From Pseudomonadota bacterium (GTDB lineage Bacteria > Pseudomonadota > Gammaproteobacteria > Burkholderiales > Burkholderiaceae_C): a stretch of 64,000 nt of DNA. Below, one piece after another: positions 61,191-64,000 of the stretch (position 1 is the stretch's first letter; each line of letters begins with the position of its first letter). The stretch lies in assembly GCA_029779845.1 (NCBI GenBank), contig JAKOZT010000044.1, positions 41,862 to 105,861 on the forward strand, in the 5' to 3' direction. A program made the translations under genes and the position numbers. The notes under the pieces are model-generated. The model was not told the origin of the DNA, ran no database searches, and saw only the letters and a list, made by a program, of their open reading frames with translations.

Positions 61191-61592
61191 TCACTGGCAC
61201 CTGCCGGGCGGCACGGCGTTGATCTGCTGGTAGACGCTGCCGTTGGTGGCGACCACGCGCACCCACCGCCCGCCCTTGGACGCCTGGCAGGCGCGCAGCT
61301 GCACGGCGCACTGCCCGGTGGCGCTGCAGGCCACCACGCAGGTGTGCGTGGAGATGCCGCAGATCGTGCCGTTGTAGGCGCACTGGTTGCCGGTGGCGAC
61401 CACGAACGACGGCGAGGCGCCGCCCGATTGCCAGCGCGCGGTGTAGGTGTAGGTGCCCTTGGGTCCGTCGCAGGTGGTGCCGGCCTGCATCAGCCCGAGG
61501 TTGGCCACGCGCATCACGGCGAACGCGGAGCCGCAGGCCAGCAGCGCGGCGAGGGCCCACAGCAGGGACGGCGTGGAGAGTCGTCGGGTCAT
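61191..61592 (-). CDS. Secreted cysteine-rich hypothetical protein, 133 aa
   Basis: The protein has a signal peptide (LLWALAALLACGSAFA) and a small mature domain with eight cysteines (for example GTTCDG, NQCAYNGTICGISTHTCVVAC, GQCAVQLRACQ and PPGRC), suggesting disulfide bonds in the periplasm or outside. No family recognised. It converges with aroG, stop to stop, and lies downstream of two further leftward genes (a membrane protein and an Ivy-like protein), so it may be the last gene of a three-gene unit. Confidence 0.7.
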   Translation of the reverse strand: MTRRLSTPSLLWALAALLACGSAFAVMRVANLGLMQAGTTCDGPKGTYTYTARWQSGGASPSFVVATGNQCAYNGTICGISTHTCVVACSATGQCAVQLRACQASKGGRWVRVVATNGSVYQQINAVPPGRCQ

Positions 61593-61604
61593 GGTTGCTC
61601 CGGT

Positions 61605-62132
61605 TCAGTTCGAACGCATCTGCCGGTAGGCGATCGCCAGGCGCACGCCGCTGAGCAGCGAGATGCCGATGCCGTAGGCGATGCCGGCGATGAAGCCGAT
61701 CGTCGACAAGGTGTTCGAGCCGATCAAGAGCGGCACCAGTCCGCCGATCAGCGCGCCGGCCAGGCCGACCAGGAAGGGCCACAGCGTCAGGTAGGTGATC
61801 AAGGTGACCACGAAGCGGCCGAAGCCCATCGTCCACGACGGCCCGGTCTCGGACTTCACGCCGATGACGATCTTCGTGCGCAGCAGGTGGCCGAAGACGA
61901 ACAGGCAGGCGCGGTCGCCCTGGCGGATGTAGCCGGCCAGCTCGCCCATGCACAGGCGCACGTTCTTCAGCTGCGTGTCGCCGATCTGGATCAGCGGGAT
62001 GGTCGTCGCCACGCGCACCAGGCCGCCGACCGGCACCGTGACGCTGCCGTCGGGCTGTTCGCGGCCCACCGCCACATAGCCGCCGCCGGCGGCGGCGCCG
62101 ACCACTTTCAGTTCACCGCAGTATTTCGTCAT
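61605..62132 (-). CDS. Hypothetical membrane protein, 175 aa
   Basis: The first half is soluble and beta-rich with a Cys near the start (MTKYCGELKVVGAAAGGGYVAVGREQPDG) and the second half has two membrane helices (FVVTLITYLTLWPFLVGLAGALIGGLVPLLIG and GFIAGIAYGIGISLLSGVRLAIAYR). No family is recognised. It lies 17 bp after the Ivy-like gene and 12 bp before the cysteine-rich gene, consistent with one operon. Confidence 0.65.
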   Translation of the reverse strand: MTKYCGELKVVGAAAGGGYVAVGREQPDGSVTVPVGGLVRVATTIPLIQIGDTQLKNVRLCMGELAGYIRQGDRACLFVFGHLLRTKIVIGVKSETGPSWTMGFGRFVVTLITYLTLWPFLVGLAGALIGGLVPLLIGSNTLSTIGFIAGIAYGIGISLLSGVRLAIAYRQMRSN

Positions 62133-62149
62133 CGCTTTCTCCCTTGGCG

Positions 62150-62563
62150 TCACTGCTGGCGGAATTCCTTCTTCCACAGCCGCTCCAGCTCGGCCGCCAT
62201 CGCAGCGTCGGGCGAGCCCAGCAGCGTGACGCGGCCCTTCTCGTAGAGCCTGCCGTAGACCACGCCCTTGCCGGCGCCCCACAGCAGCAGCAGGTTGTTG
62301 TCGGCGCAATCGTGCGGCTTGCAGGGCGAGGCGAGCTGGTAGTCGCTGCCGGCCACCGTCACCTTGCGCACCAGCGCGCTGTTGCTCATCGTCGCCAGCC
62401 AGCGCTCCTTGGCCTTCGGCCCGAGCGCGGCCGCGTAGGCGCTCTTGAAACGACTGTCCTTCAGCAGATCGCCGGCGCTGACCATCGCATCGTCGGCCGC
62501 CACGGCGGCGGCCGAGAGCAGGCTCAGCGCCATCGACCATCCCACTGTGGTGCTTCGACGCAT
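62150..62563 (-). CDS. ivy: Ivy family lysozyme inhibitor
   Basis: Ivy proteins block C-type lysozymes in the periplasm. The 137-aa protein has a signal peptide (LSLLSAAAVAADD) and the diagnostic loop ASPCKPHDCADNNLLLLWG, in which CKPHDC inserts into the lysozyme active site. The ending LERLWKKEFRQQ is also typical. It begins a small leftward operon with two hypothetical proteins. Confidence 0.88.
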   Translation of the reverse strand: MRRSTTVGWSMALSLLSAAAVAADDAMVSAGDLLKDSRFKSAYAAALGPKAKERWLATMSNSALVRKVTVAGSDYQLASPCKPHDCADNNLLLLWGAGKGVVYGRLYEKGRVTLLGSPDAAMAAELERLWKKEFRQQ

Positions 62564-62667
62564 GCCTGGTTCTCCCGAGTGCGCGTTGCTGCGAATGGAG
62601 CCAGCGTAGCCATGCGAACGGGTGGCGCAGCTCCCAAATGGGAATGAGCGCGCGTAAGCTGCGCGCC

Positions 62668-63789
62668 ATGAACGAAGCGCTGCCCGAGGAGCTGACCGAC
62701 GCGGTCTACCGCGCCGCGCTGGAGCCCGCCGCGTGGCACGACGTGATGCAGCTGATGCAGCAGCGCTTCCCCTCGGCGGCGCAGACCTTCTACCTGCTGC
62801 ACATGCAGCCGCGCCGTGTGCAGCCGGTCAGCCTGGCCGGCATCGCGCCCAAGTGGGTGCGCTCGTTCGATTCCTTGTACTTCCTGCCCGACAACCCCTG
62901 GATGCGCCTGACGCAGCGCCTGCACCGCCCCGGCGTCGTGCGCAGCAACGAACGGCTCGACCGCCTGCTCGGCGAGCGCGGCGCGCTGTACCGCTGCGCC
63001 TACTACAACGACTGGATGCGTCCGCAGGGCCTCAGGTACACGATGGGCAGCACGCTGCTGGCCGAAGGCGGCGTGGTGGCCAACATCACGCTGATGCGCG
63101 CACCCGACATGAAGAGCTTCGATGCCGGCGAGCTGCGCGCCTTCGAGGCGCTGAACCGCCACATGACGCGCGCGCTGCAGCTCGGGTTGCGGCTCGAGCA
63201 GCCGTCATCCAGCCCGGCCGGCACCGCGCTGCTCGACGCCTTGCCGCAGCCGGCGGCGATCGTCGACGCGCAGCGCCGCGTGCTGCATGCCAACGCCGCG
63301 ATGGAGCGGCTGCTGCAGCGCGGGCGCGCGCTGCGGCTGCGCAATGGCGAGCTGCATGCCGGCGACGCCGCGTCGAACGCCGTGCTGCATGCGCGCATCG
63401 CCGGCGCGCTGGCTGGCGCGGGCGACGCGCCGCTGCGCCTGCGCGGCGACGAGGGCCACGCGCCGCTGGAACTGCAGGTCGTGCCGCTCACCGGCCGCCT
63501 CGGCCGCGCGCTGGTGCCGCGGCCCACCGTGCTGCTGCTGGCCGCCGACGCCGCCGCGCGCGAGCCGGCCGCGCGCGCCGCAGCGCTGCGGCGCCACGGC
63601 TGCACGCCCACCGAGGCGCGCCTGGCCGAGCTGCTGGCCGGCGGCCTGGCCCTGCGCGAGTGCGCCCAGCGCATGGGCGTGACCTATGGCAGCGCGCGCG
63701 TCTACCTGAAGGCGGTGTTCGACAAGCTCGGCGTGCACAGCCAGGCGCAGCTGGTGGCGCGCCTGCTGGGCGGCGAGCGCGAGTCCTGA
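62668..63789 (+). CDS. LuxR-family transcriptional regulator
   Basis: A 373-aa protein (from the ATG at 62668; an ATG at 62644 is also in frame) with an N-terminal sensor-like region (residues about 1-190), a PAS-like middle (ALPQPAAIVDAQRRVLHANAAMERLLQRG) and a C-terminal LuxR helix-turn-helix (HGCTPTEARLAELLAGGLALRECAQRMGVTYGSARVYLKAVFDKLGVHSQAQLVARLL). The layout is that of uncharacterised one-component LuxR regulators rather than quorum-sensing LuxR. Divergent from the ivy gene, which may be its target. Confidence 0.85.
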   Translation: MNEALPEELTDAVYRAALEPAAWHDVMQLMQQRFPSAAQTFYLLHMQPRRVQPVSLAGIAPKWVRSFDSLYFLPDNPWMRLTQRLHRPGVVRSNERLDRLLGERGALYRCAYYNDWMRPQGLRYTMGSTLLAEGGVVANITLMRAPDMKSFDAGELRAFEALNRHMTRALQLGLRLEQPSSSPAGTALLDALPQPAAIVDAQRRVLHANAAMERLLQRGRALRLRNGELHAGDAASNAVLHARIAGALAGAGDAPLRLRGDEGHAPLELQVVPLTGRLGRALVPRPTVLLLAADAAAREPAARAAALRRHGCTPTEARLAELLAGGLALRECAQRMGVTYGSARVYLKAVFDKLGVHSQAQLVARLLGGERES

Positions 63790-64000
63790 TCCGCTCATAC
63801 CGACCGGCGATCAATCGTTCAGAAAGCCGGCAGCGTGGTCCAAGCGGCAAAGGGCCGTGCGGGCCGCCCGCGGCGCTTCGATGAGACGGTCGGCCCTGTG
63901 GGCCGACTGCCTTGCGCTGCTCGGTCTCGCGGCCCCGCCGCGGAACTCGCTTCGCGGGCTATCGCCCGCTGCGCTCGATCACCCGCGGCGAGCATGAGGA
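63790..64000. other. Intergenic end of window
   Basis: No gene is supported. The last 120 bases are GC-rich with short inverted repeats (for example GGCCCTGTGGGCC near 63890) and alternating GCTTCG/CGCTGCG motifs, possibly the edge of a repeat or the next gene beyond the window. No tRNA or rRNA was recognised. Confidence 0.4.

Overview
The window is a very GC-rich bacterial chromosome segment. Gene content (SelO, HupE, UbiUVT, nirS-type denitrification genes), protein sequences and coding style suggest a betaproteobacterium of the order Burkholderiales, perhaps near the Rubrivivax/Leptothrix/Sphaerotilus group. This placement is by family resemblance only; no rRNA or marker tree was possible.

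Layout. 0-23 kb is mostly housekeeping and accessory metabolism: a SGNH lipoprotein, SelO, a D-cysteine desulfhydrase/RidA/CoA-transferase operon, a three-gene operon encoding a hexapeptide-repeat solenoid and a GNAT-Rnk fusion, a degenerate GGDEF/EAL protein, DUF2478 and LysE, an Lrp regulator divergent from an AceE-type dehydrogenase, HupE and a TonB receptor, a Clp-fold protease, a PanE-like reductase, a DUF1615 lipoprotein and an ArsR regulator.

23-59 kb is a denitrification island. It holds norC-norB-norQ-(4Fe-4S membrane protein)-norD, a Dnr-type Crp/Fnr regulator, nirE, an acyl-CoA synthetase, a chemoreceptor, and the nir genes read leftwards (nirS, nirT, a haem-c protein, a cupredoxin, a d1-like protein, nirC, nirF, nirDL, nirG, nirH, nirJ, nirN). 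Then come the O2-independent ubiquinone genes ubiU, ubiV and ubiT. Last is a nine-gene leftward operon (58037 to 48388): a small membrane protein, CuA subunit II, a haem-copper subunit I with Gln-Gln where oxidases have the active-site Tyr region, CtaB, Sco, a cytochrome b/4Fe-4S/MvhD fusion, a 173-aa membrane protein, a second very divergent haem-copper subunit I, and a cytochrome b/2Fe-2S/flavin reductase fusion. ctaA is divergent to it. 59-64 kb returns to ordinary genes (VOC protein, DAHP synthase, Ivy, LuxR regulator).

How it works together. NirS reduces nitrite to NO with haem d1 made by NirE/DL/G/H/J/F/N; NorCB reduces NO to N2O; UbiUVT supply quinone without O2. A near-identical palindrome, CTTGAAC(C/T)(A/G)GTTCAAG or a one-base variant, lies before nirS/ubiU, nirC, nirE and ctaA/the nine-gene operon, and a perfect FNR site precedes dnr. 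This suggests an FNR to Dnr cascade controlling the whole island, including the uncharacterised haem-copper/cytochrome-b operon, which I regard as the most interesting system here. No nosZ, rRNA, tRNA, insertion sequence or CRISPR array was recognised.
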